This document shows, one piece after another, positions 32,320-44,476 of a stretch of DNA of 64,000 nucleotides. This DNA comes from Zychaea mexicana (Eukaryota; Mucoromycota; Mucoromycetes; Mucorales; Lichtheimiaceae), in contig NW_026516704.1 in the NCBI RefSeq assembly GCF_025766255.1, forward strand, positions 62,001-126,000. The letters are read 5' to 3'. How positions within the stretch are numbered: position 1 is the stretch's first letter; every line of letters starts with the position of its first letter. The position numbers and the translations under genes are program-made. The notes beneath the pieces are model-generated. The model searched no databases, had not been told where the DNA came from, and worked only from the letters and a program-made list of their open reading frames with translations.

Positions 32320-33070
32320 GATAAATCTTTTCTTGCTAATCTTGACTGTTGGTTGGCAATGATATTCATGACATGCTGCTGCTTCACACGTAAGGCTTCC
32401 GGGAACGGTCCTTCGCCTTCCTCGAGCTGATACCACAGGTTAGCATCTCTACAAGTTATCATCATAGTTTTGCTTTACATGTATAGATGATACTTACATA
32501 TTGAAGTTCTTTATCAGTCAAACGCAGATGTTCCTGAATTTGATCCCACTCCAACTTGTTATTGACAAGTTCTTCGATCCATTTACGTGTTTCAGCAGGG
32601 AGTTGTGAGCGAGTAGCATTGGTTATCTCGGTAGGGTCATGGTGTTGATGTTGCCAGTGATATACAAGTTTGATTTTGCCTGAGAATAAGTATTGAATAC
32701 GGTATCGAGCACGACAATTTACTTTAATAGATGGTTTTGCAAGTCGACGTTTTTTTAAGGGAGCAGGTTCAGTTGAGTCTATAGGCAGAGCAGGGATAGC
32801 TAGAGCCGATGTTTCTCTTGAGTGATCACAAAAAAAAGTGATACTACGTTCAACTGTCTGAGGACGGCCGGCATTATTTCGGCGTGCATCTGAAGCCTTG
32901 GGTACGGAGATGTACTTGTTGTTGGTGATGAAGTTGGCATGCTGCTTGGGGTTTTCTTTAACCCACTCGTCAAGTTGTTGCTGGTTGTCAAAAGTCTCTG
33001 TAACTACTTCGGTCGGGTAGGTGGGAAAGACACAGACAAGGTATCCAAGGCTATCAGATGCAGAGGCCAT
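32320..33070 (-). pseudogene. MULE/FAR1-like transposase N-terminal gene, U3 copy
   Basis: As the U2 copy: ATG 33070, WRKY-GCM1/FAR1-like finger, GTAAGT donor near 32497, a second exon near 32440-32320, then the Gypsy junction. It shares the missing T with U2. One PIKKRR codon is altered (TTTTTTTAAGG near 32752). Confidence 0.6.
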
Positions 33071-33322
33071 TGTTGTAGGTGAGCAATTGACAAAACAACA
33101 AAGGTACAGTTGTGACGCGTCGCTGTGGGAACTTGAAAAAATTTTACTCAGTGATTGAAAACTTCTCTGATGTAATTTTTCTTGATGAATAATGAAACTG
33201 CCCCCAGATGGGTGCACCCCTTTTCGGGTTCCTCAAATAAGGGGATGCAGGGGATGCAGGGGCATCTTTTTCTTTCTTCTTTAAGCTACAGCATCTTTTA
33301 CTTCTTTAAGCTTGTTCCGTCA

Positions 33323-33794
33323 ATGTTTGGATGCACAGACTTAAGTTTGTCCCAGGCAGCATGCTTAGCCCTTGGATTACAACAAACCAAAGAACAATGG
33401 CTTCAAGCAGTTGCCAGAATACAAGAGTTGGATATGGTGCCTGTACATGTTATGGGCGCCAATCTACTGTTTCTGTGCCTGGTGTCAACGAGGGTACAAG
33501 AGATGAATCCCTTTGTGTACATTACATATGCAGACGATAGTAAGTGTGTTTGTAGTCTCATTAATAGACCTGTGGCTGACATAAATGTATTCAGGTGACC
33601 AAATTGGCGACTCCTCATCTTCTACCCCATGCACTACATCATCGACTGTTGTTACTAAAGAAAGTATCAATGCTTCATCTTCGGCAAGTGATACAATTGC
33701 ATATCAATACAAAGGTAAAAGCAGCTTTTTTCTGTTATAGGTCTCGTGTTTTGTAACGTTTTGTGTAGTCACTGTTTCTAAACAGGAAGCCCTG
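33323..33794 (+). pseudogene. three-exon gene, U3 copy, 5' part (split by CACTA)
   Basis: Exons 1 and 2 as in U2, with the CACTA element at the identical position in exon 3. The coding sequence resumes at 39754-40023. Confidence 0.7.
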
Positions 33795-34202
33795 CACTGT
33801 AGGAAAATTCTTGTGAATTTTAAATTCTTGTAAACACTAAGTAAAGTAACAAGAATTCTTGTGGATTCTTGTGAATTTAAAGTAGCGGTCACACGTTCAC
33901 AAGAAAATCACAAAACATTTTGTGGAATACCAAAGCGGTCACACGTTCACAAAACATTTTTGTGGAATATTCATTATATAGATTTTAAAAAATAGCTTTA
34001 TTCAATTACATGATACTAGCTAAGGTTTATTTGTTGATGGAATACTGGTCGACGAGCGTATATAGATGAAAACCACCCCTTTCTCTCTCTATATATATCA
34101 CATACACTCTCGCTATATATATACGTGTATGTGTGTGTGTGTTTATACAATAATCAACTTTCTGATACTTTAACTTACCTTTTAATTATGTTTATTTTTG
34201 TG

Positions 34203-35120
34203 GGGGGGAGCAGCTCCGAGCCGCTTTGTAGTACGACGTCGTTTGGTAGACTGCGTGGAGGAAGGAGTAGGGGCAGGGGCAGGAAGAAAAGCAGAAGTGG
34301 AGACAGGAAGAGAAGCAGGAAGAGAAGCAGAAGAGACAGGAAGAGCAGAAGCGGAAACAGGAAGAGAGGCAGAAGAGACAGGAAGAGCAGAAGAGACAGG
34401 AGGAGAAGCAGGAAGAGAGACAGAAGAGACAGGAAGAGCAGAAGCGGAAACAGGAAGAGAAGCAGAAGAGATAGGAAGCAGCAGGAAGAGAAGCAGGAAG
34501 AGAAGCAGAAGCCGGTTCTTGTTGTCTACCTGAGAGTTAATATATATACAATTGTGGTTGCTCTAGTGTAGTAGTTATCATACCTCAACTTGCTGGATCT
34601 GCCGTAGTTATTCCAGCATTCTTGGACGATGTGGCGAGCTGCCCACTGGTCCTGGCAGACAGCAAAATCAATTCCCTGCTTCTTTGCCAGGTTCGTGAAA
34701 AGGCTGATAGCCCAGTTGCTATCCTTGCTTTGCAGCTTAGCAAAGTAGCAGGTCGCGCTGTTGTCAGCACGATCCCGCAATCTCTTCTCCAGAACAACCA
34801 CAACACGCTCCTGGATGTGCTTGATGTCTGTCTAGGCTTTGATCAAAGCACCACCTTCAAACTGGTGGTAGCCTTGAAGGAGAAGGCGCTCGACATCATC
34901 CTTGTTAGCTTTCTTCAATATCTTCCCCTTGGTATGTCTCAGCAAGTTCTGCTTCATCGACAACTGGCACCTCGACTAGGGATTGCGCCGTTAGCAGTTG
35001 GTCGAGCTTCTCCAGAATGATTGCTTGATTCGTCTCTACATTGATACGACGATGCTCCATACGAGTGAAGACTTGGAGGAAATTAAGGTTAGCGTTGGAA
35101 GGTGTTTGGTTAGTGTTCAT
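34203..35120 (-). pseudogene. coiled-coil accessory gene, CACTA copy B (frameshifted)
   Basis: From ATG 35120 the protein matches copy A as far as DEAELAET. About 45 bases are then missing near 34932 compared with copy A, shifting the frame to an early stop. A further in-frame TAG lies near 34833, and the rest is homologous. Copy A keeps the intact version. Confidence 0.6.
34250..34515. repeat. 12-bp-based purine-rich minisatellite (copy B)
   Basis: Same array as 18130-18395, almost base for base. The lack of repeat-number change suggests the two copies separated recently. Confidence 0.7.
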
Positions 35121-35274
35121 TTTTTTAAAAAAAAGTTTTTGGGAAGAAGAGAAGAAAGAAAAAAAAAATTGCAGTAATTTAAAAGTATTTGTCACCTTAA
35201 TTAACCAAGTGGCTATAACATATCGTTCAATTAAGACTTACCTATCATTTCATACTCATCGTCCACCATCCACC

Positions 35275-38195
35275 ATGCCCATATATTGTTGCAATAACTG
35301 CGATGAGACCTTTAGGTCTGCAATAAAGTACAAAAACCACGTCAAAGAACACAAGCGGGAACAGTGCCGTAGCAGCAGCAGTTCGCCTCCACCAGTTACT
35401 GCGTTGGTGTTAGCACCCGACCTAACGAATGCCGATCCTGGTACCTTGATGGGAAACGCTAATCTCGAGGTCCCTCCTGAGATCATTGCGGCTGATCGCG
35501 AAAGTGACAGCGTAGACCACGAGACCAGTGACAACGAAAGCTGTGGCGAAAATAACGACGAAGGTAGCGACGTCGAAGCTATGCTTCCACTTGAGGACGC
35601 GCCAACTCGCATTAATGAAGGGGATATTGAAGAAATCGATGTTTCAAATATCGAGCAGCAAGCCGAAGATAACAGATGGGATCTCGAACTATTGGCGATT
35701 GTTCTTAACTACAATCTTCTGAGGGATTGTCATGACAATCTGATTAGCTTTTGCATTCGCTTTGCGAAGCACTCTATCGACAGCTTCAGTAAGTAAATGA
35801 GTAGTGATCAATGTATATACATGTTAAACATTTTTCGTAGTGGAAAATCGCAGCTTTGAAGACTTGTGTAGCCCATACTTGGCCAGCAAAAGGGCTGGAT
35901 ATATTTGCCCTATCAAGCCGAGGAATCTGGATATGTGCGCGGACGGATGTGTTCTTATCACTGGCAGTCAAGACAAGTGCCCAAAGTGCGAGAAGCCTCG
36001 TTATTTGGAAAACGGGAAGCCTGCACAGGTCATGAGATATATCCCTATCTCACACCTTTTTGCAAGTTTGTTTGCCACCGCTATGAGTCGCGATACTTTA
36101 AGATTTGGCAACAAGAGTGTAGGAGAAGAAGGCGTCACGACTGATATTGTTGATGGGCGTGCCTTCGAAATCTGCCGCCATTTCTTCGATGGAGAGTATG
36201 ACATTACGCTTGGCTTGTTTGTGGACGGTTTCGTGCCATTCCGTCGAGGCCGTAATAATACAATATCAATGACGATTGTCCACCTTGTAGTCTTCACGCT
36301 TCCTCAATCCAAAAGGTATTCTAGCAACGTATAAAGGTTTGATTTGGCACTGATATAAACCAGATACTATATAGATACAAACTGAAGAATATGCTCCAAG
36401 TCGCCATTATCCCTGGACCATACAAGCCCAAAGACATTCATAGCTTTTTAAAGCCTTTGATGGATGATCTTCAGGTTTTGGGAACAATTGGAATGCGAGT
36501 GCGTTGTCCTGGCATTCCTGCGCCGATACCAGTAAAAGCGCATCTCATGCTTGCATCTGGAGACACACCTGCTGTCACGGATCTTGCATGTCACTCAGGA
36601 CACACTTCGTACTACGGCTGCAGAGTATATGTTATCCTTGCTACAAGTTGCGTCAGTCCCAGTGGCAATGGCCGAGCCAGATATTTCGTTGGTGGAGCTC
36701 AGCTGGACCAAAGCAGAAGCAACCGCGAGTATCTTAACGGAGATACGGTAAATATCTGAACATATTGACTATGATATAGAGGAATACATGTGTTACTCAA
36801 CAAAAAAATATACTAGCGACGCGGTTTGTATGGGACACCATTAGCAGCCTTACCGACATTCCATGGTGCTACATTTTTTGGACTTGATGAGATGCATTTA
36901 ATTGGCCAGAACATTGCACACCAATTGTACAGATGGATCACGGAAGCCTATGCCAATGCATAATTACCATTTGCCCTCAGTGATACCGCTATCAGACAGA
37001 TGGGTATAGCTATGTCGGAATCTGTGGCGAGTCTTCCTATAGGATTAAATGGTGCATTATCAGGTAACAGACATATGAATGTGTGCGTGTTTCTCTTTTG
37101 CATAACATATCGATATATATACTCCTTTTAGATATCTTTACCCGTTCTGTAAGTGCACATGCAGTTGACTGGATTGATTTCCTGTCACTCACTCTGCCAT
37201 CACTAGTGTTTGAGCAGTTGAACACTGTTGGATGTCAGCACATCGAGCAACTTAATAATCTGGTTATTGCGTGTGCCTTGGCTCTTTCTTGAAATATAAC
37301 CGACGAGCAGCTTATTGACATAGATAAGTAAGTTACACTCATTTGATTAACTACTTAACTTAACCAACATTTCTTTTTAGCCGCATCAATTCTTGGCATA
37401 CGTTTCTCTCAGGTCCCCATATGCCCAATAACATGTACACCATCTGCCACCACCTTCTGCGACATGCGCTAGATATCATTTGTATGCTCGGACCTCTCAG
37501 ATCGATTAGTGCACGTCCCATGGAAAGAGCCGTTGGTAAGTGATGTTTACGTGTAACTGTCTACTTTATTTTTAATGGAAACTTGCAGCTGAAGCCAAAA
37601 GACGTATACAATCAAGGAAGCTTCCAGGAGTTAATGCCTAGAATGCAAATGTCAAGACTGCCATTATCAGGCTCTTGGGCAGAGTCCTTGATTTTGAGCA
37701 ATCGACGACTAGCGACGACAATAAGGCGAATGACGTGTTTTATGTTGGCTGCGATGAAAACGGGGTGAATGACTGCAATGATGAGGATGCGCCAGAATTG
37801 AGAGGGCCTCGACTGAAAAGGGACGCCAGGTTGACAGACTATAGTCATCTGAGACTTAAGGCTCATCTTAAACAATATTACAAGAGACTGCAAGCTGGCA
37901 TGGAGCGGAATGAGGGATATAGGATGATTATAGATGGCGAAGATGATCTGATGGGGCTCGACGAAGTTGGAAACGCTCTTGAAGAAAGCATAGTTGTCGC
38001 ACCAAACCTTTTTGTAGACGGCACTGTCTATGAGAGTCTAGGTGCTGGAAAAGTGTGCAGTAGGATGGCACACTATATCCGGCTCGAACTTCCAATGGAC
38101 AAACACTACCATTTCGCAAACAGGGAGCAAGAGACCATTTGGGGTGATTTCTTTGGCGACCTTCATCTTTCATTCGCGCACACATATCGAGGTTA
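35275..38195 (+). pseudogene. tnp2-type (CACTA) transposase gene, copy B
   Basis: Same exon plan as copy A without the nested insertion. Exon 1 runs 35275-35788 with the C2H2 finger and acidic linker, then an intron GTAAGT...TTCGTAG ending at 35839. The VDGF exon starts at 35840, followed by IIPGPYKP, GLDEMHLIG, RPMERAVG and the C-terminal exon to 38195. It keeps CAA at 35659 and TGG at 37170, which are stops in copy A. It still has the shared stops near 36961 (TAA), 37291 (TGA) and 37638 (TAG), so the element was already dead when copied, unless some of these lie in unrecognised introns. Confidence 0.8.
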
Positions 38196-38718
38196 GGAAC
38201 TTACACTGAAAGGATATTAATCACTTTTGGAGTGTTATAGGGTAGGCGTTTTTTTTAACCAAGATTGTGGTGTTTTAGGAATAACCCGCATCCTTTGCTT
38301 GGTGGAACTGAAGCACGAAGTGAAGCTTTCTCAATGGGGTTACCCTATAGGCTCATCACGATCAAATACAAAATGATATGTCACAGAAGCCCAAAACATC
38401 CAAAGTTTTGCAGATACGATCAAATCATCCATTTCAGAAAACGGTCTACATTATATATATCCTGGATTAGTCTCTGGCTATGTGAACCTCGGAGACATTA
38501 GAAAACTCTGAAATCCACAACTGACTACACTTCTACTGTATCTATCCATTCACCCACAAAAGCATAACGAAGGTTTGCTCAATTCCTGTTACTCATATGT
38601 GTTACTCTCTTTATTATTACCTTTAAACACACCCCTTTCCTTTTTCAACTTTCACGCCTTCCCACCACAGAACGTATTATCTGACTCGTGCCTCTTATAT
38701 AGTTTAAAATTTTCATTA

Positions 38719-39264
38719 TCAAAGACCTAGCTCGTCGAACAGTTCATCTGTGGTCTGGAGTTTTCGTATTGTTTCCTCAGCAGAGATGCTATGTTTTTCG
38801 AAATCGTTAGTACCAGTCGAAGGTATTGTTTCTGGCGCTGAGGAATCGTCGACAGGAGAGTTTGCGCCATACAAATATGGGAAGGAGGGTGAGTATACTT
38901 GAGTGGAGCCAGATCCATTGCTGCAGGTATTTGATGGCGGTTCTCTATGTATACAGTTACAAAACTTATTTACTACAGTGACAACGAATGACAGTGTGAG
39001 ATCGCTATTTACTTACCTTTGGTCGCATATAAAATGCGAAAGATCCAAATCAGAATCATAATCACCTCTCTTATATTCTTTGTTTATAGCGTCCAAAACG
39101 TCATTGCAGTGTTCTGCCAAGTTTTGGCACGGAACACCACGCGTTGCTTCAAGCAAAGCTTTTATTCTATTTGGATCGTGAAAGTTAAATAAATAAGGGA
39201 CTATGATAACGTTCTTCTTTGCACATACAATAAGCACTCCCTGTTGTAATGTTGACGCAAAATC
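38719..39264 (-). CDS. small two-exon gene at the right end of CACTA copy B
   Basis: Exon a 39264-39017 and exon b 38920-38719 join in phase over an intron of about 96 bp. The product is as in copy A, with a few substitutions (GVLIV for GALIV, FPYLYG for FLYLYG). Unknown function. Confidence 0.45.
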
Positions 39265-39753
39265 CTATTCACGTCCAAAACTTGTTCACGGCAAACGCAA
39301 GATCGGCTGTTCGTTTCCTCAGTAGTTTTGTGCAAAGAGAACATAGCAGCAGTCAAATGAATAATAAATGTACCCAGAGCATTTCAACACAACTACTGGT
39401 TATTTAACTTAAGCTCACATCAAGATAGTACTGTATAATCACAAAAACATCACAAGAATCCACAAGAATCCACAAGAACCACCAAAGAAAATTGGCGACC
39501 CAGAGCAGGCAGTGACAGATGTCACAAATTTACAAGAAATCTATAAGAATCTACAAGAATGAGGCCGGCGGGGTCCAAATTCACAAGAAATCCACAAGAA
39601 TCTACAAAAACCACAAAAAAATTTGGCAACCTAGAGCAGCGTCACAAATTTACAAGAAATCCATAAGAAATCCACAAGAACCACAAGAATGAGGCCAGCA
39701 GGGGTCCAAATTCACAAGAACTTCACAAGAACCATAAGAATTTTCCTACAGTG

Positions 39754-40023
39754 CTGGAATACTTGAAGCAAGTCATGCTGCTAAACCAACTGTCGAACGA
39801 TACCCTATTCGAGCACATCTTCTTAGTGTCAGCTCAGCAAAAATCTATCTTAGAAAAACGCTTTGGACCAGCCACAAACTCGACGAAGCAAATTGAGGGT
39901 TGGGTCAACAGCTGTAACGTGTGGGGTGAACGTACATCAAGAAAGTTAGATGGCAAAAAAGTGGAAGGTCGCTGGGGGGTAATGGGTTTAAAACGAAACA
40001 GTTATTTATATATCCTCCTTTAG
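39754..40023 (+). pseudogene. three-exon gene, U3 copy, 3' part
   Basis: Continuation after CACTA copy B, nearly identical to 27054-27323. It ends at the hairpin at 40023. Confidence 0.7.
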
Positions 40024-40339
40024 AAGGAAAGAAAACAAACATACTTCTTTCCTTCTAGATAGGATCTTATTCAGACATGCCTTTCCGAGGTAGATTCTAT
40101 AAGTATCATTATTTAATGAGAAACTAAATGTCTTTATTTTTTAAAAAAATAATATTATTTAATTGATGCTATCTAATTTTATTATAATATTATTTAATTG
40201 ATGCTATCTAATTTTATTAATTTATTGAAAAAATGTTTAGAAAAATGTCTTCTAAAATTTTAGTGATCGCCCTATTCCCCCTTCGTATCCTACGATTAAC
40301 TTGAAACTTAGTTTGGGTTATTTCTAGTTATTAGTTTAA

Positions 40340-41411
40340 AATACTTATTTATAGATGTAATAGATTATTACAAACTTATTATCTTTATTACAGAATAATA
40401 TTCTATCTGTTATTAAGTTTATTAAACATAAGTATTACTATTCTACAGATAAAAATCATTTTAGATTTGCATCTGTATTTTAGTTGATTCTATTCATCTT
40501 TATTTTATAGGATTTATTCACTTTTTTAATGATAATCTCTCTAACATTTTTACAGGCTCTTTAGGTCTATTATTACTAGGTTTATTAATTTATATAAGTT
40601 CTGCCCCTAATTCATCTAATATAAATCCTTCATTAAAAAATACTTTTAATGTTAATTTTGGAGATAGAGGTGCAGCGTCAAAAAATCATCCATCAAATAG
40701 TAATTCTAATAATAATAAACTAATTACTTCTCCTGGAGTTGCTGCGGGAATTATTTCTGGAACAACAATAACTGCTGCAGTTAAAATTGCAAAAACAAAT
40801 CCTAGAAATGGATTGTTTTTAGGTATTGTTGGTACTATTGGTGGTTTTGCTACTTATGGATTAGGTGAAATGATGAATCATAACTATGAAGAAAGAAAAA
40901 AATGAGAGAAATGTGTGAAAGAATGTATTATCACTCTATTAAAAGATCTGGTAGTCCTCCACCAGATGGAAACTTCAAAATTAATTCTCTAAATGAAAAT
41001 AGTAATAATTTTGTAGAATTAATTTCAAAATTTATTGAAAATCCACAAGATGTATTTAATTTATTAAATGAATATTTTAGAGGTAGTGATGGAAATCCTA
41101 CTCCTATTTTAACTTTATGTGTTTGTCTATTTACATTTATTGGAATTCTTGGTTGTTTCTTTTTAATTATAGGTATGTTAAGTAGCCTAATTAAAATTGA
41201 AGAACGAGAATTTATTAAGAATAGACCTTTATTATATAAATTAGTTTGCCTTATTATTTCATTAAGAGATTGGAATAATTTTGTATTATTAATAATTATG
41301 TTATTATGTCATATTGGAATTTTAGTTATTTGCTATTATTTAAACGAGTCATTCTGGGTTGATGATTCATATAAAAGATTGTTATTATTATTTTATAAAA
41401 ATAATAAATAA
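40340..41411 (+). pseudogene. mitochondrial-plasmid-like membrane ORF, U3 copy
   Basis: Shares the lost A with U2 (frame break near 40898) and has a further 20-base gap near 40481. The 3' part 40902-41411 is open and keeps the two terminal membrane segments. Confidence 0.6.
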
Positions 41412-41589
41412 TCTCCCATGATATCAATATTTATTATTATTATTTTATAAAACTCTCCCCCGGTACCTTGTGGCGGTACTGTAAGTAGAGATAATTAATC
41501 TTGAAACTAAATAAATCATTACTAAAAATTAGATGCTATCTAATTACTTACTTTAAAAATATGATGTTTACAAACTTATTCTATATTTT

Positions 41590-43499
41590 TAGCGATTGCC
41601 CTATCTTCCCTTCGAATACCTGCGATTTAAACTCTTTTACAGAGTTTATTTCAAGTTATATTAGGATTAAAACACCTGATGGTTTAATTACTAGTAATAT
41701 CTGGATTAATACTCCGGTTAATTTACTTTTAGCTTTATTACCTTCAGTGGTATGTATAAATAAAAACCCTTTAGAAAATAATATTTAAATTCAACTTTTA
41801 ATGATTTAAAAGACTTTTCTCTTACAAATGAAAATCTAGTGGTTATATTACTATTAAAGAAATTTAATCAAACGATACTTTATCTCTTAAAGAAAAACAA
41901 TTAAATTTAGAAGAAAAATTACATTCTTTATGGTTGAAAAAACTAGAAAAAATGAGTAAGTCTAAGGATTTCTTAAATACAAATCCTGGGTTTAGAATAT
42001 TTTTAAATAACTATAAGTTATTAGAAGATGATTAAAAAATGTATTTTGAAAATGAAAAATTTATTAGAAACAAAAAATATCTTTTTATGTTTAAAGAAAT
42101 AGATAAATCCTTGATGCTGTTCTTGATTTTAAGTTTGTTAATCCCCTTTATTATGAAATATGAAGATAATAAAGAACAATCAGTTGCTACTTTATTTCAT
42201 AGATTAGGAAAAACTTTATATAAAGAATGTTTATATCAAAAATATATTAAAGAAGTTGATGATAAATCTAAGGATATTGTAACTTTTAATTTATATTTGA
42301 AGAATTTTATAATGAATGAAGAGAATTTTATTAATATTGGTGGTACTGTTATTAGTTATTTGGATATGAAAAGTGATCTTTTTAATATCTTAGAATGAAT
42401 GATGTTTAAAGTAAAAAAACTCATACAGAAATTATTCCTAGTTACTAATTGAAAAACTATATTAAATATTTAGGTATGATTGATGGTCATGAATTACCTA
42501 TAGTATATCCACCTATTTATTGGGAATTAAATGATAACAAAGAATTTAAGACATATAGTAAATATATTACTAATAATATTAAGAATCTTAATCCTTTAAT
42601 TAGAAGTAGAAGATTTACTGAATCAAATATTAAATTTATAAATAAAATAACAATTAAAATGGTTAATTATATGTCATCTATTGGTTTCAATATTAATCTT
42701 AAAGTATTAGATTTTCTAATGAATCTGCTACTTAATAATGATTTAGTTATGAGAACATTACATAAGGAGACAGATGAAATGAGTGAGATTATTAAAAAGA
42801 ATAATAAAGAAAAAGAATTTGAAATTACATCTCATAAAAGTAAATTCTTATATAATAATTTAATTTTAACTATTGCTAAACTTTATAGAGATGTTGAACA
42901 ATTTTATTTTACTTTCTTTTTAGACTAGAGAGGAAGAGTTTATTGCCAAGGGGGTGAATTAAATCTCCAAGGTGGTAAATTAGCAAGATCATTAAAGTTA
43001 TTCAAAAAAGGTGATGTATTATCTGAAAATGGATTAAATTGATTAAAGGTTTATGGAGCAAATGCTTTTGGATTAAATAAATTATCTATTACCAAAAGAT
43101 TAGAATGGGTTGATCAACATTTTTCAGAAATGTTAGATTTAAATTCAGGATTATGGAGAAAAGCTGATGAACCTATGTTATTTTTAGCTTTTTGTTTTGA
43201 GTTACAAGGTTATAATAAGGATCTATTAAACTTTATTTCTAGATTATTAATTTATTTAGATGCAACATGTAATGGTGTACAACATTTAGCTGCAATGATT
43301 TCTGATTTTGATCTAGCTAGTAAAGTTAATTTAGTTGAATCTGATATGAAAGATGATCCTAATGATCTTTATAGTTTAATGTTAAATCCTATTAATGAAG
43401 AAATTAAGAAAATAGAGGAATGTGATTTAGAGTATGCCAGATTAAAGGGTTTAGAATTAAATAGAAAGATTGTAAAAAGAAGTTTAATACTGGCTGTGG
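41590..43499 (+). pseudogene. rpo: phage-type RNA polymerase fragment, U3 copy
   Basis: Colinear with U1 and U2. Stops include a TAA near 42033 and TAG at 42925. U3 still has CAA at 42968 where U1 and U2 have TAA. It keeps YLDATCNGVQHLAAM and LNRKIVKRSLI and has the same truncation point. Confidence 0.75.
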
Positions 43500-43971
43500 G
43501 TCTTGTTAGACAAGTACTTGGATGTCAACGTTATTGAGGACCTTGCAAAATACGAGCAACAGTGCCGTCACCATCCGATGTCAACAATCAGCTATGCCCG
43601 AAAATCAAAAGGAGGAAAAGAACGTCTTAGCACTCGATGCAACCTTCTAAGCAACATAGTTCATCGTTTGCGCACGAGAAGCCTGTGCACCAAAGTTTTT
43701 GTGTCGCCCTATTGCAACGCAGATGAAAATATGGAATCTTGTGACAGCACCAGAAACCAAAAAAATCACCTGGCTTTGGTTAAGAACTGCAATAGGGATA
43801 TGACAAGTTATGTGAATGACTTTTCTATTTAATGCACAGATACTCATTCTTTCTTTTTTCGGCTTTAATGCAATTGCTGAAAACAAAGTTCAAGCCCATC
43901 TGTTTGGCAGTCATAGATTTTACCAGGTTAAGCACAGAGGCAAATGACATTCGTGCATTCGTCAGGTAGAG
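43500..43971 (+). pseudogene. YARKS-motif gene fragment, U3 copy
   Basis: As in U2, open over LDKYLDVNVIEDLAKYEQQ to NDFSI, with small substitutions. Followed by the non-coding GC-richer stretch and the Gypsy fragment. Confidence 0.4.
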
Positions 43972-44476
43972 TAGACGTATTATGAGGCTATCCGTGGATA
44001 AAATCAACTTATATGATACTAAAAAATAGGAAATTTACACAAATTGAAGAGATTGTGGTGGATCGCGGATTGACTTTCGACGTATTTTCGCGACATGACC
44101 TGCTGACGAAGGAAGAGATAATCAACTGTTTCGACTGTCGCACTGGCTGTGTCAAACGTTCGGCAATTCCTCAACTTGTACAATAAAAAAGAGAAAAGAG
44201 AGTAAAGAAGAAGAAAAAAAAGAGCTCCCTTACCAAGCCTACCCCTCACCCCTCGAATTTGCTTTTACATTTGACACTTCCTTACCAAGCCTACCCCTCA
44301 CCCCTCGAAGTTGCTTTTACATACAACACAACGTACAGACCCTGCAGATAAGGTTGAAATCAATAATTAGCGATAAGTGCAAATTTCATAATAAATACAA
44401 ATAAGAGTATGTTTTAATGTCCTGTAAAAACAAGTTGTTTTTTCACCCTCCCGTTCGCAACAATAGTGAAGTAAAA

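Larger units (their letters stand above)
33795..39753. mobile_element. CACTA (EnSpm-like) transposon, copy B
   Basis: Starts CACTGTAGGAAAATTCTTG and ends in the reverse complement. CTG duplications lie at 33792-33794 and 39754-39756. The 5,959-bp element matches copy A without the nested transposon. Its site and duplication are identical to those of copy A, so both come from one insertion copied by the tandem duplication. Confidence 0.95.
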
